In this document: piece by piece, positions 1-11,891 of the stretch
Layout of the letters: each line of letters begins with the position of its first letter
How positions within the stretch are numbered: position 1 is the stretch's first letter
From: Pseudomonas sp. MIACH
GTDB taxonomy: Bacteria; Pseudomonadota; Gammaproteobacteria; Pseudomonadales; Pseudomonadaceae
Reading direction: 5' to 3'
Length of the DNA: 64,000 nucleotides
Assembly: GCF_001269925.1 (NCBI RefSeq)
Contig: NZ_LHVO01000024.1
Coordinates: 1-64,000, forward strand
Translations under genes and position numbers: made by a program
The notes under the pieces: model-generated
Told to the model about the DNA's origin: nothing
Databases searched by the model: none
The model's input: only the letters and a program-made list of their open reading frames with translations

Positions 1-70
1 GATAGCGGTGGTTCAGTCACTGATGAGGTGACTGAGCTACCGCTATCGGGAGCAAGCCCCCTCCCACATT
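1..70. repeat. REP-type element with a long hairpin
   Basis: Bases 1-20 pair with 29-48 (18 of 20 positions complementary), and the hairpin is followed by the core CAAGCCCCCTCCCACATT that recurs about nine times in the window. Typical extragenic palindrome of fluorescent Pseudomonas; it may continue to the left of the window. Confidence 0.8.
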
Positions 71-94
71 GGATCGAGTACATCCAAAACGCAC

Positions 95-118
95 AAAGGC
101 CACCCGAAGGTGGCCTTT
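95..118 (-). terminator. Terminator after sucD
   Basis: A perfect 10-bp stem (AAAGGCCACC, loop CGAA, GGTGGCCTTT) lies 30 bases beyond the sucD stop codon. Read on the minus strand it is followed by a T-rich tract (TTTGTGCGTTTT), as expected for an intrinsic terminator closing the suc operon. Confidence 0.85.
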
Positions 119-147
119 GCTGGTAAAGCGTCAGCTAAGCGCGAGGC

Positions 148-1029
148 TTACTTGACAGCCCAACCGGTCAGCTCGGACAAAGCCTTGCCGATGTCTGCCA
201 GCGAACGCACGGTTTTAACGCCTGCGTCTTCCAGGGCAGCAAACTTCTCGTCTGCAGTGCCTTTGCCGCCAGAGATGATTGCGCCAGCATGGCCCATGCG
301 CTTGCCCGCAGGGGCAGTCACACCAGCGATGTAGGAAACAACCGGCTTGGTCACGTGTGCCTTGATGTAGGCAGCCGCTTCTTCTTCAGCCGAACCGCCG
401 ATCTCACCGATCATCACGATCGCTTCGGTCTTCGGGTCTTCCTGGAACAGCTTCAGGATGTCGATGAAGTTGGAGCCTGGGATCGGGTCACCGCCGATGC
501 CGACGCAAGTCGACTGACCGAAACCGGCGTCAGTGGTCTGCTTCACAGCTTCGTAGGTCAGGGTGCCGGAACGGGAAACGATACCGACTTTACCTGGCAA
601 GTGAATGTGACCTGGCATGATGCCGATCTTGCATTCGCCTGGAGTGATCACGCCTGGGCAGTTAGGGCCGATCAGGACTACGCCCAGCTCGTCGCACTTA
701 ACTTTAGCGTCCAGCATGTCCAGGGTAGGAATGCCTTCGGTGATGCACACGATCAGCTTGATGCCGCCGAATGCTGCTTCCAGGATCGAGTCCTTGCAGA
801 AAGGAGCTGGAACGTAGATCACGCTGGCGGTGGCGCCAGTGGCAGCTACAGCGTCTTTCACAGTGTTGAACACTGGCAGGCCCAGGTGCTCGGTGCCGCC
901 TTTGCCCGGAGTTACGCCACCAACCATCTTGGTGCCGTATTCGATGGCTTGCTGGGTGTGGAAACTACCTTGCGAACCGGTAATACCCTGGCAGATAACT
1001 TTGGTGTCTTTATTGATCAGGACGCTCAT
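148..1029 (-). CDS. sucD: Succinyl-CoA synthetase alpha subunit
   Basis: This subunit carries the active-site histidine that is phosphorylated while succinyl-CoA is converted to succinate with formation of a nucleoside triphosphate. The 293 residues are full length for the family. The N-terminal CoA-binding Rossmann region opens with [10 protein letters not shown], and [10 protein letters not shown] and the phosphohistidine-loop region [14 protein letters not shown] are visible near the C-terminus. The start codon overlaps the sucC stop by one base (TAATG), indicating translational coupling. It is the last gene of the suc block and is followed by a terminator. Identification is secure. Confidence 0.97.
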   Translation of the reverse strand: MSVLINKDTKVICQGITGSQGSFHTQQAIEYGTKMVGGVTPGKGGTEHLGLPVFNTVKDAVAATGATASVIYVPAPFCKDSILEAAFGGIKLIVCITEGIPTLDMLDAKVKCDELGVVLIGPNCPGVITPGECKIGIMPGHIHLPGKVGIVSRSGTLTYEAVKQTTDAGFGQSTCVGIGGDPIPGSNFIDILKLFQEDPKTEAIVMIGEIGGSAEEEAAAYIKAHVTKPVVSYIAGVTAPAGKRMGHAGAIISGGKGTADEKFAALEDAGVKTVRSLADIGKALSELTGWAVK

Positions 1030-2195
1030 TATTTGCCCTCCGCAGCTTTGACAACTTGTTGAGCAGCGTCGGTCAGGCTGGTAGCCGCGATGATGTTCAA
1101 ACCGCTTTCTGCCAGTACTTTAGCGCCCAGTTCAGCGTTGTTGCCTTCAAGGCGCACAACAACCGGGATTTTAACGCCGACTTCTTTCACTGCACCGATG
1201 ATGCCTTCGGCAATCATGTCGCAACGAACGATGCCGCCGAAGATGTTGACCAGTACTGCAGCGACGTTGGAGTCGGACAGGATGATCTTGAAGGCTTCGG
1301 TTACGCGTTCTTTGGTAGCACCACCGCCTACGTCGAGGAAGTTGGCTGGTTTGCCGCCATGCAGGTTGACGATGTCCATGGTACCCATGGCCAGGCCAGC
1401 ACCGTTGACCATGCAACCGATGTTACCTTCCAGGGCTACGTAGTTCAGTTCGAACTTGGCAGCGTGCGCTTCGCGCGGATCGTCCTGCGACGGATCGTGG
1501 AAAGTCTTCAGCTTAGGCTGACGGTACATGGCGTTGGCGTCGATGTTGATCTTGGCGTCGAGGCAGTGCAGATCGCCGTCAGCCTTGATCACCAGCGGGT
1601 TCACTTCCAGCAGGGCCAGATCGTGATCCTGGAACAGTTTGGCCAGACCTACGAAGATCTTGGCGAACTGGGCAACTTGCTTGCCTTCCAGGCCCAGCTG
1701 GAAAGCCAGCTCGCGACCCTGGAATGGCTGAGCGCCAACCAGTGGATCGATGGTGGCTTTCAGAATTTTTTCTGGGGTTTCTTCGGCAATCTTCTCAATG
1801 TCCACGCCACCTTCGGTGGAAGCCATGAACACGATGCGACGGCTCGAACGGTCAACGACAGCGCCCAGGTACAGCTCTTTAGCGATATCAGTGCACGATT
1901 CAACCAGGATCTTGGTGACTGGCTGGCCATTGGCATCAGTCTGGTAAGTCACCAGACGCTTGCCCAGCCACTGCTGTGCGAAGGCCTTGGCGTCTTCTTT
2001 GCTGCGAACCAGCTTAACGCCGCCCGCTTTACCGCGACCACCAGCGTGGACCTGGGCTTTGACAACCCACTCGGTGCCACCGATTTTGTCGCAAGCTTCT
2101 GCTGCTGCTTCCGGGGTGTCTACTGCGTAGCCCTTGGAAACTGGCAGGCCGTATTCAGCGAACAGCTGCTTACCCTGATACTCGTGAAGATTCAT
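1029..2195 (-). CDS. sucC: Succinyl-CoA synthetase beta subunit
   Basis: The ATP-grasp subunit of succinyl-CoA synthetase, which binds nucleotide and succinate and pairs with SucD. I chose the ATG at 2195 because the family starts [12 protein letters not shown]; an in-frame extension to 2243 exists but has no family support. The 388-residue length is standard. Visible are [17 protein letters not shown] (ATP-grasp), EVNPLV (metal ligands) and [10 protein letters not shown] near the C-terminus. Its stop codon overlaps the sucD start. Confidence 0.97.
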   Translation of the reverse strand: MNLHEYQGKQLFAEYGLPVSKGYAVDTPEAAAEACDKIGGTEWVVKAQVHAGGRGKAGGVKLVRSKEDAKAFAQQWLGKRLVTYQTDANGQPVTKILVESCTDIAKELYLGAVVDRSSRRIVFMASTEGGVDIEKIAEETPEKILKATIDPLVGAQPFQGRELAFQLGLEGKQVAQFAKIFVGLAKLFQDHDLALLEVNPLVIKADGDLHCLDAKINIDANAMYRQPKLKTFHDPSQDDPREAHAAKFELNYVALEGNIGCMVNGAGLAMGTMDIVNLHGGKPANFLDVGGGATKERVTEAFKIILSDSNVAAVLVNIFGGIVRCDMIAEGIIGAVKEVGVKIPVVVRLEGNNAELGAKVLAESGLNIIAATSLTDAAQQVVKAAEGK

Positions 2196-2399
2196 GCTTT
2201 TTACCGTCTTCGTTAGGTACTGCGCATTCGGCGCTGCGCTCATTATGAGTGCCGCGCCACCTGTGACTGCTGCTTGCGCAACTTGCGGGGCTCAAGGCCC
2301 GTAAAGCTGCGCAAGACTGCGTCCAGCGGATATTCCGCGGTGAGTCTTGCGCGCAAGGCTCACGACGGGCAACTCCGCCGTGGTTTCTTATTATCTCGC
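2196..2399. other. sucC-lpd intergenic region with a strong hairpin
   Basis: This gap holds an imperfect but long inverted repeat at 2273-2315, with CTTGCGCA on the left and TGCGCAAG on the right and inner pairing of the CGGG/CCCG segments. There is no T-tract, so it is not a classical terminator. It may be a processing or attenuation structure between lpd and sucCD. I see no ORF here. Confidence 0.5.
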
Positions 2400-3896
<1,497 letters not shown>

Positions 3897-3937
3897 TTAT
3901 CCGGCAATCTGTCACTTGAGGCCTGCAGCTGCTTCTA

Positions 3938-5161
3938 TCAGATATCCAGCAGCAGACGAGCCGGGTCTTCCAGCAGGTTCTTGATGGTCACCAGGAAAGT
4001 CACGGCTTCTTTACCATCGATCAGGCGGTGATCGTAAGACAGCGCCAGGTACATCATTGGGCGGATCACGACTTGGCCGTTGATGGCCATCGGACGCTGG
4101 ATGATGTTGTGCATGCCCAGGATCGCGGCTTGTGGCGGGTTAACGATCGGCGTCGACATCATCGAACCGAAGGTACCACCGTTGGTGATGGTGAAGGTAC
4201 CACCGGTCATCTCGTCGATGGTCAGCTTGCCGTCACGGGCTTTCTTGCCGAAGCCGGCGATGCCGCCTTCGATTTCGGCCAGGCTCATCAGCTCGGCGTT
4301 ACGCAGGACCGGAACCACCAGGCCACGGTCGCTGGACACGGCAACGCCGACGTCAGCATAACCGTGGTAAACGATGTCGCTGCCGTCGATGGAAGCGTTG
4401 ACTGCCGGGAAGCGTTTCAGCGCTTCGGTGGCCGCTTTCACGAAGAACGACATGAAGCCCAGGCGCACGCCGTTGTGGGACTTCTCGAACAGATCCTTGT
4501 ACTTCGAACGCAGGGCCATGACTTCGGTCATGTCGACTTCGTTGAAAGTGGTCAGCATCGCCATGTTCGACTGTGCTTCAACCAGGCGCTTGGCCACGGT
4601 GGCGCGAACGCGGGTCATCGGTACACGCTTCTCGGTGCGGTCGCCGGCAGCGAACACAGGCGCAGCGGCAGCCGGGGCAGCAGCCTTGGCAGGCGCGGCA
4701 GCCGGAGCGTTTTTCTTCGCTTCAACAGCGGCAACCACATCTTCCTTGGTCACACGGCCGTCTTTGCCGGTGCCTTTGATGGAAGCCAGGTTGATGCCGT
4801 TTTCTTCAGCCAGCTGACGCGCAGCCGGTGCAGCGATTGGGTCTTCGCCAGCCGCAGCCGGAGCGGCAGCTGGAGCCGAAGCAGCGGCCGGGGCGGCAGC
4901 AGCGGCAGGAGCAGCGGCAGCGCTGCCCTCTTCGATCGAGCCCAGTACCTGGTTCGACAGAACGGTAGCGCCCTCTTCGGCAACGATTGCGCCCAGCACG
5001 CCGTCAGCTTCGGCCAACACTTCCAGCACGACTTTGTCGGTCTCGATGTCGACGATCAGGTCGTCACGCTTGACGGCCTCACCTGGTTTCTTGTGCCAGG
5101 TGGCAACGGTGCCATCGGCAACCGATTCCGGGAATGACGGGGCTTTGATTTCGATAGCCAT
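3938..5161 (-). CDS. sucB: 2-oxoglutarate dehydrogenase E2, dihydrolipoyl succinyltransferase
   Basis: Core acyltransferase that moves the succinyl group from E1 to CoA. Residues 1-75 form one lipoyl domain with the lipoylated lysine in [10 protein letters not shown] (about residue 43). An Ala/Pro-rich hinge follows, then the E3-binding domain (around 105-140) and the catalytic domain ending in [13 protein letters not shown], which holds the catalytic His. Its 407 residues match enterobacterial SucB, and the single lipoyl domain separates it from the pyruvate dehydrogenase E2. It sits 44 bp after sucA. Confidence 0.97.
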   Translation of the reverse strand: MAIEIKAPSFPESVADGTVATWHKKPGEAVKRDDLIVDIETDKVVLEVLAEADGVLGAIVAEEGATVLSNQVLGSIEEGSAAAAPAAAAAPAAASAPAAAPAAAGEDPIAAPAARQLAEENGINLASIKGTGKDGRVTKEDVVAAVEAKKNAPAAAPAKAAAPAAAAPVFAAGDRTEKRVPMTRVRATVAKRLVEAQSNMAMLTTFNEVDMTEVMALRSKYKDLFEKSHNGVRLGFMSFFVKAATEALKRFPAVNASIDGSDIVYHGYADVGVAVSSDRGLVVPVLRNAELMSLAEIEGGIAGFGKKARDGKLTIDEMTGGTFTITNGGTFGSMMSTPIVNPPQAAILGMHNIIQRPMAINGQVVIRPMMYLALSYDHRLIDGKEAVTFLVTIKNLLEDPARLLLDI

Positions 5162-5205
5162 TATCTGTGGGTCCTTAAAATTCGGTTTCAGTCAGCGCGA
5201 AGGCG

Positions 5206-8037
5206 TTAAACAGTGAAAGCATCTTGCAGCAGTTTTTCCTGCTGCTCGGCGTGCATAGACGCATAACCACACGCAGGCGCAGCAGAAGCATCACGACCGG
5301 CGTACTCCAGGCCCAGGGCCTTGTTGTGGTTACCGATGCTGCGACGCAGATGATGCTGGCTGCTGTACCACGCGCCCTGGTTCATCGGTTCTTCCTGACA
5401 CCACACCACATTGGTGAGGTTGGTGTAAGGCGCGATGATCTCCATGAGGTCATCTTCCGGGAACGGGTAAAGCTGCTCGATACGCACGATGGCGATGTCT
5501 TCGCGGCCTTCGGCACGACGTTTTTCCAGCAGGTCGTAGTAGACCTTGCCGCTGCACAGGATCAGGCGAGTGACCTTGCTGGCGTCCAGCGTATCGATTT
5601 CTGGAATCACGGTCTGGAACGAACCGTCCGCCAGATCTTCCAGGGTCGAGATGGCCAATTTGTGACGCAGCAGCGATTTCGGGGTCAGCACTACCAGCGG
5701 CTTGCGCAGCGGGCGGATCACCTGGCGACGCAGCAAATGGTAGATCTGCGCCGGGGTAGTCGGTACGCACACCTGGATGTTGTGCTCGGCGCACAGTTGC
5801 AGGTAACGCTCCAGACGGGCCGAGGAGTGCTCCGGGCCCTGACCTTCATAACCGTGTGGCAGCAACATGGTCAGACCGCACAGACGGCCCCACTTGTGCT
5901 CGCCGCTGGTGATGAACTGGTCGATCACCACCTGGGCACCGTTGGCGAAGTCGCCGAACTGGGCTTCCCAGATCACCAGCGCCTGTGGCGTGGTGGTCGA
6001 GTAACCGTATTCGAACGCCAGTACGGCTTCCTCGGACAGGAACGAATCGTACAGGTCGAAACGCGGCTGGCCTTCGTACAGGTTCTGCAACGGGATGTAG
6101 GTGCCCGCGTCTTTCTGGTTGTGCAATACCGCGTGACGGTGCGAGAACGTACCACGGCCAATGTCCTGGCCGGTCATGCGGATCGGGTGACCTTCGAACG
6201 CCAGGGTCGCGTACGCCATGGTTTCGGCATAACCCCAGTTGATCGGCAGGCCGCCGGCTTGCATCTTCTGACGGTCTTCGTAGATCTTCGCAACCTGGCG
6301 CTGCACCACGAAGCCATCCGGGATTTCCAGGAGCTTGGCGGACAGTTCCTGCAGGGTCTTCAGATCGAACGAGGTATCGTGACGCGCGGTCCAGGTGTGA
6401 CCCAGGTACGGACGCCAGTCCACGAACAGCTCTTTGTTCGGCTCTTTGACCAGGCTTTTTACTACATGCAGACCATTGTCCAACGCGTTGCGGTATTCAT
6501 CGATCTTCGCCTGAACACGCGCATCGTCAACAATACCGGCCTTGGTCAGGCTTTCGGCATACAGCTCACGGGTGGTGCGCTGCTTGGTGATCTGCTGGTA
6601 CATCAACGGCTGGGTGCCGCTTGGCTCGTCAGCTTCGTTGTGACCGCGACGGCGGTAGCAAACCAGGTCGATCACCACGTCACGCTTGAACTGCATGCGG
6701 TAGTCGACAGCCAGTTGGGTCACGAACAGTACGGCTTCCGGATCATCGCCATTCACATGGAGGATCGGCGCCTGGATCATCTTGGCAACGTCGGTGGCGT
6801 ACTCGGTGGAACGCGCATCCAGCGGGTTGCTGATGGTGAAGCCAACCTGGTTGTTGATGACGATGTGAACGGTACCACCGGTCTTGAAGCCGCGGGTCTG
6901 CGACATCTGGAAGGTTTCCAGGACCACGCCTTGACCGGCGAATGCCGCGTCACCGTGGATGGAAATCGGCAGGACCTTTTCACCGGTAGTGTCGTTACGA
7001 CGATCCTGGCGAGCACGGACCGAACCCTCGACCACTGGAGAAACGATTTCCAGGTGGGATGGGTTGAAGGCCATGGCCAGGTGAACTTCACCGCCTGTGG
7101 TCATTACGTTGGACGAGAAGCCCTGGTGGTATTTAACGTCACCGGAACCCAGCTCGACCTTCTTCTTGCCTTCGAACTCGTCGAACAGCTCACGCGGGTT
7201 CTTGCCGAAGGTGTTGACCAACACGTTCAGGCGACCACGGTGGGCCATGCCGATCACGATTTCCTTGGTGCCGTAGGAACCGGAACGCTGGATCAGCTCG
7301 TCGAGCATCGGGATCAGGCTTTCGCCGCCTTCCAGGCCGAAACGCTTGGTGCCCGGGTATTTGGTACCCAGGTATTTTTCCAGGCCCTCGGCTGCGGTCA
7401 CGCGCTCAAGCAGGTGGCTGCGTACATCGGCAGACAGCACCGGACGGCCACGCACGCCTTCCAGGCGATGCTGGAACCAGTGGCGTTGCTCGGAATCGGT
7501 GATGTGCGTGAACTCAGCGCCAATGGTGCGGCAATATGTCTGCTGCAACGCTTCGTGAATTTCGCGTAGGCTCGCTTCCTCTTTGCCGATGAACAGGTCG
7601 CCGGCACGGAAGGTCGTATCAAGATCGGCATTGGTCAAGCCGTAATGATTGATCGACAGGTCTGCAGGTGCAGGACGCTGCCAGAGCCCCAGCGGGTCAA
7701 GCTGGGCCGCCTGGTGGCCACGCATCCGGTAGGCCTGGATCAGTCGCAGTACTTCAACTTGCTTCTTCTCGTGCTCACTGCTCACGCTTCCGGCGGAAAC
7801 CGGCTGGGCGCGGCGCTGGTTCTTTGCCAGCAGCACGAACTGATCGCGAATTGTTGCATGCGATACATCGGTGGCAGCGTTGCCGTCTGAAGACAACGTC
7901 TGAAATTTGGTGCGCCATTCTTCTGGCACAGCGTTAGGGTCGTGCAGGTAGAGCTCATAAAGCTCTTCCACATAGGCAGCGTTACCACCTGAAAGATAGC
8001 CGCTGTTCCACATGCGCTGCATCACGCTTTCTTGCAT
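5206..8037 (-). CDS. sucA: 2-oxoglutarate dehydrogenase E1 component
   Basis: Thiamine-diphosphate decarboxylase that starts conversion of 2-oxoglutarate to succinyl-CoA. The 943 residues are full length. The N-terminal SGGNAAYVEELYELY helix binds the complex, the ThDP/Mg motif region GDAAFAGQG...NNQVGFTIS lies near the middle, and the transketolase-like C-terminal half contains GRGTFSHRHAVLHNQ. A weak purine-rich ribosome site precedes the ATG at 8037. The antisense strand carries a long open frame that is only a GC-rich shadow. Confidence 0.97.
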   Translation of the reverse strand: MQESVMQRMWNSGYLSGGNAAYVEELYELYLHDPNAVPEEWRTKFQTLSSDGNAATDVSHATIRDQFVLLAKNQRRAQPVSAGSVSSEHEKKQVEVLRLIQAYRMRGHQAAQLDPLGLWQRPAPADLSINHYGLTNADLDTTFRAGDLFIGKEEASLREIHEALQQTYCRTIGAEFTHITDSEQRHWFQHRLEGVRGRPVLSADVRSHLLERVTAAEGLEKYLGTKYPGTKRFGLEGGESLIPMLDELIQRSGSYGTKEIVIGMAHRGRLNVLVNTFGKNPRELFDEFEGKKKVELGSGDVKYHQGFSSNVMTTGGEVHLAMAFNPSHLEIVSPVVEGSVRARQDRRNDTTGEKVLPISIHGDAAFAGQGVVLETFQMSQTRGFKTGGTVHIVINNQVGFTISNPLDARSTEYATDVAKMIQAPILHVNGDDPEAVLFVTQLAVDYRMQFKRDVVIDLVCYRRRGHNEADEPSGTQPLMYQQITKQRTTRELYAESLTKAGIVDDARVQAKIDEYRNALDNGLHVVKSLVKEPNKELFVDWRPYLGHTWTARHDTSFDLKTLQELSAKLLEIPDGFVVQRQVAKIYEDRQKMQAGGLPINWGYAETMAYATLAFEGHPIRMTGQDIGRGTFSHRHAVLHNQKDAGTYIPLQNLYEGQPRFDLYDSFLSEEAVLAFEYGYSTTTPQALVIWEAQFGDFANGAQVVIDQFITSGEHKWGRLCGLTMLLPHGYEGQGPEHSSARLERYLQLCAEHNIQVCVPTTPAQIYHLLRRQVIRPLRKPLVVLTPKSLLRHKLAISTLEDLADGSFQTVIPEIDTLDASKVTRLILCSGKVYYDLLEKRRAEGREDIAIVRIEQLYPFPEDDLMEIIAPYTNLTNVVWCQEEPMNQGAWYSSQHHLRRSIGNHNKALGLEYAGRDASAAPACGYASMHAEQQEKLLQDAFTV

Positions 8038-8228
8038 GCTTGGTCACCCTCGATTTGGGGACACCACCGGCGAAAACACCGAGTTTGCTTGCAAAAGGCC
8101 AAGTGCAGCGACCAAAACAAGCCACTTAGGATCACGCTGATAGTTCGGGTACCAACCCGAATGCCCCTGCTTGTCTCATTTCTTCAAAATAAGAGCCGCG
8201 GCTTTGTAAGTCGCTGCTCAAGTTAAAA

Positions 8229-8258
8229 CTACGGCGCCGGTTGAAGCCTGCGCCGTAG
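8229..8258 (-). terminator. Terminator after sdhB
   Basis: A perfect 9-bp stem, CTACGGCGC paired with GCGCCGTAG, with a 12-base loop. On the minus strand it is followed by TTTTAACT. It lies about 40 bases downstream of the sdhB stop. The rest of 8038-8298 holds no gene and presumably carries the sucA promoter, though I cannot pick clear -35/-10 boxes. Confidence 0.7.
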
Positions 8259-8298
8259 CATTTACGGGCACAACGGTCCTGCTTTGCTACAACGTCGC

Positions 8299-9003
8299 TT
8301 ACACGCCGCTTTGCAGCAGCATGTTACGGATGTGACCAATGGCCTTAGTCGGGTTCAGGCCTTTGGGACATACGTTGACGCAGTTCATGATCCCGCGGCA
8401 GCGGAATACGCTGAACGGGTCATCCAGCGAAGCCAGACGCTCGGACGTCTTGGTGTCACGGCTGTCTGCCAGGAAGCGGTACGCTTGCAGCAGGGCAGCT
8501 GGACCCAGGAACTTGTCCGGGTTCCACCAGAAGGACGGGCACGAGGTCGAGCAGCAAGCGCACAGGATGCACTCGTACAGACCGTCGAGCTTTTCACGCT
8601 CTTCTGGGGACTGCAGACGCTCGATGGCCGGAGCCGGCGTGTCGTTCTGCAGGAATGGCTTAACTTTCTCGTATTGCTTGTAGAAGATGCTCATATCGAC
8701 GACCAGGTCACGGATAACCGGCAAACCTGGCAGAGGACGAACGATCAGCTTGTTGCCTTTAACAACGGCGGACAGCGGCGTGATGCACGCCAGGCCGTTT
8801 TTGCCGTTGATGTTCATGCCGTCGGAACCGCAAACACCTTCACGGCAAGAGCGACGATAGGAGAAACCCTCGTCCTGCTCTTTGATCAGTGCCAATACAT
8901 CCAGCACCATCAGGTCTTTACCACCGGTATCGACCTGGAACTCCTGCATGAACGGCGCAGCGTCCTGATCAGGGTTGTAGCGATAAACACTGACTTTCAA
9001 CAT
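8299..9003 (-). CDS. sdhB: Succinate dehydrogenase iron-sulfur subunit
   Basis: Electron-transfer subunit of complex II, passing electrons from SdhA flavin to the membrane subunits. The start is ATG 9003 (MLKVSVYRYNPD), in preference to a GTG nine bases upstream. Three cluster motifs are visible: CREGVCGSDGM for [2Fe-2S], CILCACCSTSC for [4Fe-4S] and CRGIMNCVNVCPKGLNP for the [3Fe-4S]/[4Fe-4S] region. The 234 residues are standard. It is the last gene of sdhCDAB, 11 bp after sdhA. Confidence 0.97.
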   Translation of the reverse strand: MLKVSVYRYNPDQDAAPFMQEFQVDTGGKDLMVLDVLALIKEQDEGFSYRRSCREGVCGSDGMNINGKNGLACITPLSAVVKGNKLIVRPLPGLPVIRDLVVDMSIFYKQYEKVKPFLQNDTPAPAIERLQSPEEREKLDGLYECILCACCSTSCPSFWWNPDKFLGPAALLQAYRFLADSRDTKTSERLASLDDPFSVFRCRGIMNCVNVCPKGLNPTKAIGHIRNMLLQSGV

Positions 9004-9014
9004 GGCAGCCACCC

Positions 9015-10787
9015 TTAGTAAGTCCGAATCTTCGGTTCAAACGTCGGAACCGTCTTCGGCGAGAAGTTCACGGCACGCTTGGTTACGCGCTTGTCACCCG
9101 GGAAGTACAGGGTGTGGCACAACCAGTTTTCGTCATCGCGGTCTTCAAAGTCTTCACGAGCGTGGGCACCACGGGATTCTTTACGAACCTCGGCAGCGAT
9201 CGCAGTCGCTTCAGCCACTTCCAGCAGGTTTTGCAACTCAAGGGCTTCGATACGAGCGGTGTTGAACGCCTGGCTCTTATCGTTGATCTTGACGTTGGCG
9301 ATGCGCTTGCGCAGATCGGCCAGCTGGGCAATACCCTTCTGCATGTATTCGCCGGTACGGAATACACCGAAGTAGTTCTGCATGCAGTTTTGCAGCTCGC
9401 GACGCAGGGTTGCCACGTCTTCGCCATCAGTGCGCTCGTTCAGAGCGTTCAGACGTGCCAGGGCAGCTTCGATGTTGGCGTCGGTGGCGTCATCGTATTC
9501 GATGCCGTCGGTCAGGGCTTTTTCCAGGTGCAGGCCGGCAGCGCGGCCGAATACCACCAGGTCGAGCAGCGAGTTGCCGCCCAGACGGTTGGCACCGTGA
9601 ACCGATACGCATGCCACTTCGCCCACTGCGAACAGACCATGGATAATCTCGTCCACGCCGTCGGCGTTCTGGGTGATCGCCTGGCCATGAATGTTGGTCG
9701 GCACGCCGCCCATCATGTAGTGGCAGGTTGGAACAACCGGAACCGGAGCAACCACTGGATCAACGTGGGCAAAGGTCTTGGACAGCTCACAGATACCCGG
9801 CAGGCGGCTGTGCAGCACTTCTTCGCCCAGGTGATCGAGCTTCAGCAGTACGTGGTCGCCATTCGGGCCACAGCCGTTGCCGGCGATGATTTCCTTAACC
9901 ATCGAACGGGCAACAACGTCACGACCCGCCAGGTCTTTCGCGTTCGGAGCATAACGCTCCATGAAACGCTCGCCGTGCTTGTTGATCAGGTAACCACCTT
10001 CACCACGGCAACCTTCGGTCACCAGTACACCGGCGCCGGCGATGCCGGTCGGGTGGAACTGCCACATTTCGATGTCCTGCACCGGCACGCCGGCACGCAG
10101 GGCCATGCCAACGCCGTCACCGGTGTTGATCAGGGCATTGGTGGTGGACGCGTAGATACGACCTGCACCGCCAGTCGCCAGAACAGTAGCCTTGGCGCGG
10201 ATGTAGGTGGTTTCACCGGTTTCGATGCAGATGGCGATCACACCGACGAACTCGCCTTGTGCGTTTTTCACCAGGTCGACAGCGTAGTACTCGTTCAGGA
10301 ACGTAGTGCCGGCCTTCAGGTTGCCCTGATAAAGGGTGTGCAGCAGCGCGTGACCGGTACGGTCGGACGCGGCGCAGGTACGGGCAGCCTGGCCACCTTT
10401 ACCGTAGTCCTTCGACTGGCCGCCGAATGGACGCTGGTAGATACGACCTTGCTCGGTACGGGAGAACGGCAGACCCATGTGGTCCAGCTCGAACACTGCG
10501 GCCGGGCCTTCCTGACACATGTATTCGATAGCGTCCTGGTCACCGATATAGTCGGAACCCTTGACGGTATCGTACATGTGCCAGCGCCAGTCATCATTCG
10601 GGTCGGCGGACGCGATGGCACAGGTGATGCCACCCTGGGCCGATACGGTGTGGGAGCGCGTCGGGAATACCTTGGTGATCACGGCAGTCTTGTGACCACC
10701 CTGGGCCAGCTGCAGCGCTGCGCGCATGCCGGCACCGCCGCCACCAATAATGATGGCGTCGAAGGAAATAGTTGGAATGTTAGCCAT
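9015..10787 (-). CDS. sdhA: Succinate dehydrogenase flavoprotein subunit
   Basis: Catalytic subunit oxidising succinate to fumarate with covalently bound FAD. The dinucleotide-binding motif [12 protein letters not shown] is near the N-terminus, the flavinylated histidine lies in [11 protein letters not shown], and HPTG and [19 protein letters not shown] mark the substrate and active-site regions. The 590 residues are full length. It begins 3 bases after the sdhD stop codon, so the operon is tightly packed. Confidence 0.97.
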   Translation of the reverse strand: MANIPTISFDAIIIGGGGAGMRAALQLAQGGHKTAVITKVFPTRSHTVSAQGGITCAIASADPNDDWRWHMYDTVKGSDYIGDQDAIEYMCQEGPAAVFELDHMGLPFSRTEQGRIYQRPFGGQSKDYGKGGQAARTCAASDRTGHALLHTLYQGNLKAGTTFLNEYYAVDLVKNAQGEFVGVIAICIETGETTYIRAKATVLATGGAGRIYASTTNALINTGDGVGMALRAGVPVQDIEMWQFHPTGIAGAGVLVTEGCRGEGGYLINKHGERFMERYAPNAKDLAGRDVVARSMVKEIIAGNGCGPNGDHVLLKLDHLGEEVLHSRLPGICELSKTFAHVDPVVAPVPVVPTCHYMMGGVPTNIHGQAITQNADGVDEIIHGLFAVGEVACVSVHGANRLGGNSLLDLVVFGRAAGLHLEKALTDGIEYDDATDANIEAALARLNALNERTDGEDVATLRRELQNCMQNYFGVFRTGEYMQKGIAQLADLRKRIANVKINDKSQAFNTARIEALELQNLLEVAEATAIAAEVRKESRGAHAREDFEDRDDENWLCHTLYFPGDKRVTKRAVNFSPKTVPTFEPKIRTY

Positions 10788-10790
10788 GAA

Positions 10791-11159
10791 TCAGATACCC
10801 CAAAGAATCTGCACACCCCAGACGAAGTAAGCGAACATCGCGACGCCGCATACTGCCTGGAAGAGGAAACGGACTGCGGTCGCGGACTTGCCCAGCGCCA
10901 TCGGCGTCAGGTAGTCAGTCGCGATGGTCCACATGCCGACCCAGGCGTGAGCGCCCAGGGCTACAAGGGCCAGCAGGCTGAAGATTCGCATCGCATTGTG
11001 GGAAAACAGCCCGTGCCATTGCTCGTAGCCAATGCCCGGGTTTGCGACGAGGTATCCGATCAGGAAGATGAAATAAGCCGCGAGAACGACCGCAGACACA
11101 CGCTGTGCCATCCAGTCATAGAGGCCCGAACGCGAAAGGTTCGTAACGCTGGTTACCAT
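10791..11159 (-). CDS. sdhD: Succinate dehydrogenase membrane anchor subunit
   Basis: Small membrane subunit of complex II that helps bind haem b and ubiquinone. The start is ATG 11159 (MVTSVTNLSRSG), giving 122 residues. Three hydrophobic helices are visible at roughly residues 20-40, 55-80 and 97-118. The sequence ALGAHAWVGMWTI contains the conserved haem-ligand histidine region, and GLYDWMAQRVSA is the usual quinone-site start. It overlaps the end of sdhC by 7 bp. Confidence 0.95.
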   Translation of the reverse strand: MVTSVTNLSRSGLYDWMAQRVSAVVLAAYFIFLIGYLVANPGIGYEQWHGLFSHNAMRIFSLLALVALGAHAWVGMWTIATDYLTPMALGKSATAVRFLFQAVCGVAMFAYFVWGVQILWGI

Positions 11160-11527
11160 ATCCAAACTCCTGCCAGAACGATCAGCACCACGGAAATGGC
11201 GATGATGATTTTCGAGCCCAGGCGGCCGCCTTCCAGCGTCTCACCGATGCCCATATCCATGATCAAGTGGCGCACACCGGCTACCAGGTGATACAGCAGA
11301 GCGGACAGGAGGCCCCATGCTACGAACTTGGCCAGCGGGCTGGTCAAGCATGCCTTCACCTCGGCGTATCCTTCCTCGGAACCCAGGGATTTGCTCAATG
11401 CATAAAGCATGATGCCCAAGCCCAGGAACAGGATGATGCCGGAAACACGGTGCAGGAACGACGTAACGCCGGTGATGGGGAGTTTGATGGTCCTTAGGTC
11501 TAGGTTTACAGGTCGTTGGCTATTCAC
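11153..11527 (-). CDS. sdhC: Succinate dehydrogenase cytochrome b556 subunit
   Basis: First gene of the sdh operon: a three-helix membrane subunit with family motifs RPVNLDL, SFLHRVSGI and HLVAGVRHLIMD (haem-ligand histidine). The frame opens with a GTG at 11527 and has no good ribosome-binding site. Immediately upstream is a run of seven A residues and another GTG that is out of frame by one base; with six A residues it would read M-K-K-A-V-N-S. The true start is therefore uncertain by a few residues. Confidence 0.93.
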   Translation of the reverse strand: MNSQRPVNLDLRTIKLPITGVTSFLHRVSGIILFLGLGIMLYALSKSLGSEEGYAEVKACLTSPLAKFVAWGLLSALLYHLVAGVRHLIMDMGIGETLEGGRLGSKIIIAISVVLIVLAGVWIW

Positions 11528-11662
11528 GGCTTTTTTTCACACTGAAGAGCCCCTAACAATCAGGGCAAAGTTGTTGGGGAGTGCACTGGTCAGGTAAGCA
11601 CCACCCAGGGAGTGCGACCCCCAATGAAAGCAAGCCCAAAAGCCCTTGGCGGTCGGTGGCCG

Positions 11663-11691
11663 AGTATAGACAGTTAGGTTACTAATGACAA
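11663..11691 (-). promoter_or_regulatory. sigma70 promoter of sdhCDAB
   Basis: On the minus strand, TTGTCA (complement of 11686-11691) and TATACT (complement of 11663-11668) are separated by 17 bp, close to sigma70 consensus. It lies about 140 bases upstream of sdhC, leaving a long untranslated leader. Confidence 0.75.
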
Positions 11692-11805
11692 CGCGCGCTC
11701 CTCACCCTAATAGCGGATTGCGCTGGCGGGATAAAAGGCGTAAATGGCAGGCAATTTCGAGGAAAAAGTACGGTTAAAGCCTTCTGGGGCAAGACTTTAG
11801 GCAAA

Positions 11806-11833
11806 TTGACATCTGAATTTATCTCACTATAGT
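11806..11833 (+). promoter_or_regulatory. sigma70 promoter of gltA
   Basis: TTGACA at 11806-11811 and TATAGT at 11828-11833 with a 16-bp spacer. The gltA start codon follows 58 bases later, with the strong ribosome site AGGAGG at 11882-11887. Confidence 0.8.
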
Positions 11834-11891
11834 GGTGCGGGCCCTGCGTGGGGGGTCTGTCTGATGATTTGAAGCATAAATAGGAGGCCAC

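Noticed and set aside
5224..7569. A 781-codon open frame on the plus strand opposite sucA
   Set aside because: Long antisense frames are expected in high-GC coding DNA. It has no ribosome site, its product is low-complexity in His/Gln/Arg and the minus strand holds a complete sucA.
9114..11291. A 725-codon open frame opposite sdhA and sdhD
   Set aside because: It spans several genes on the other strand, contains no recognisable domain and has no start signal. It is a shadow.
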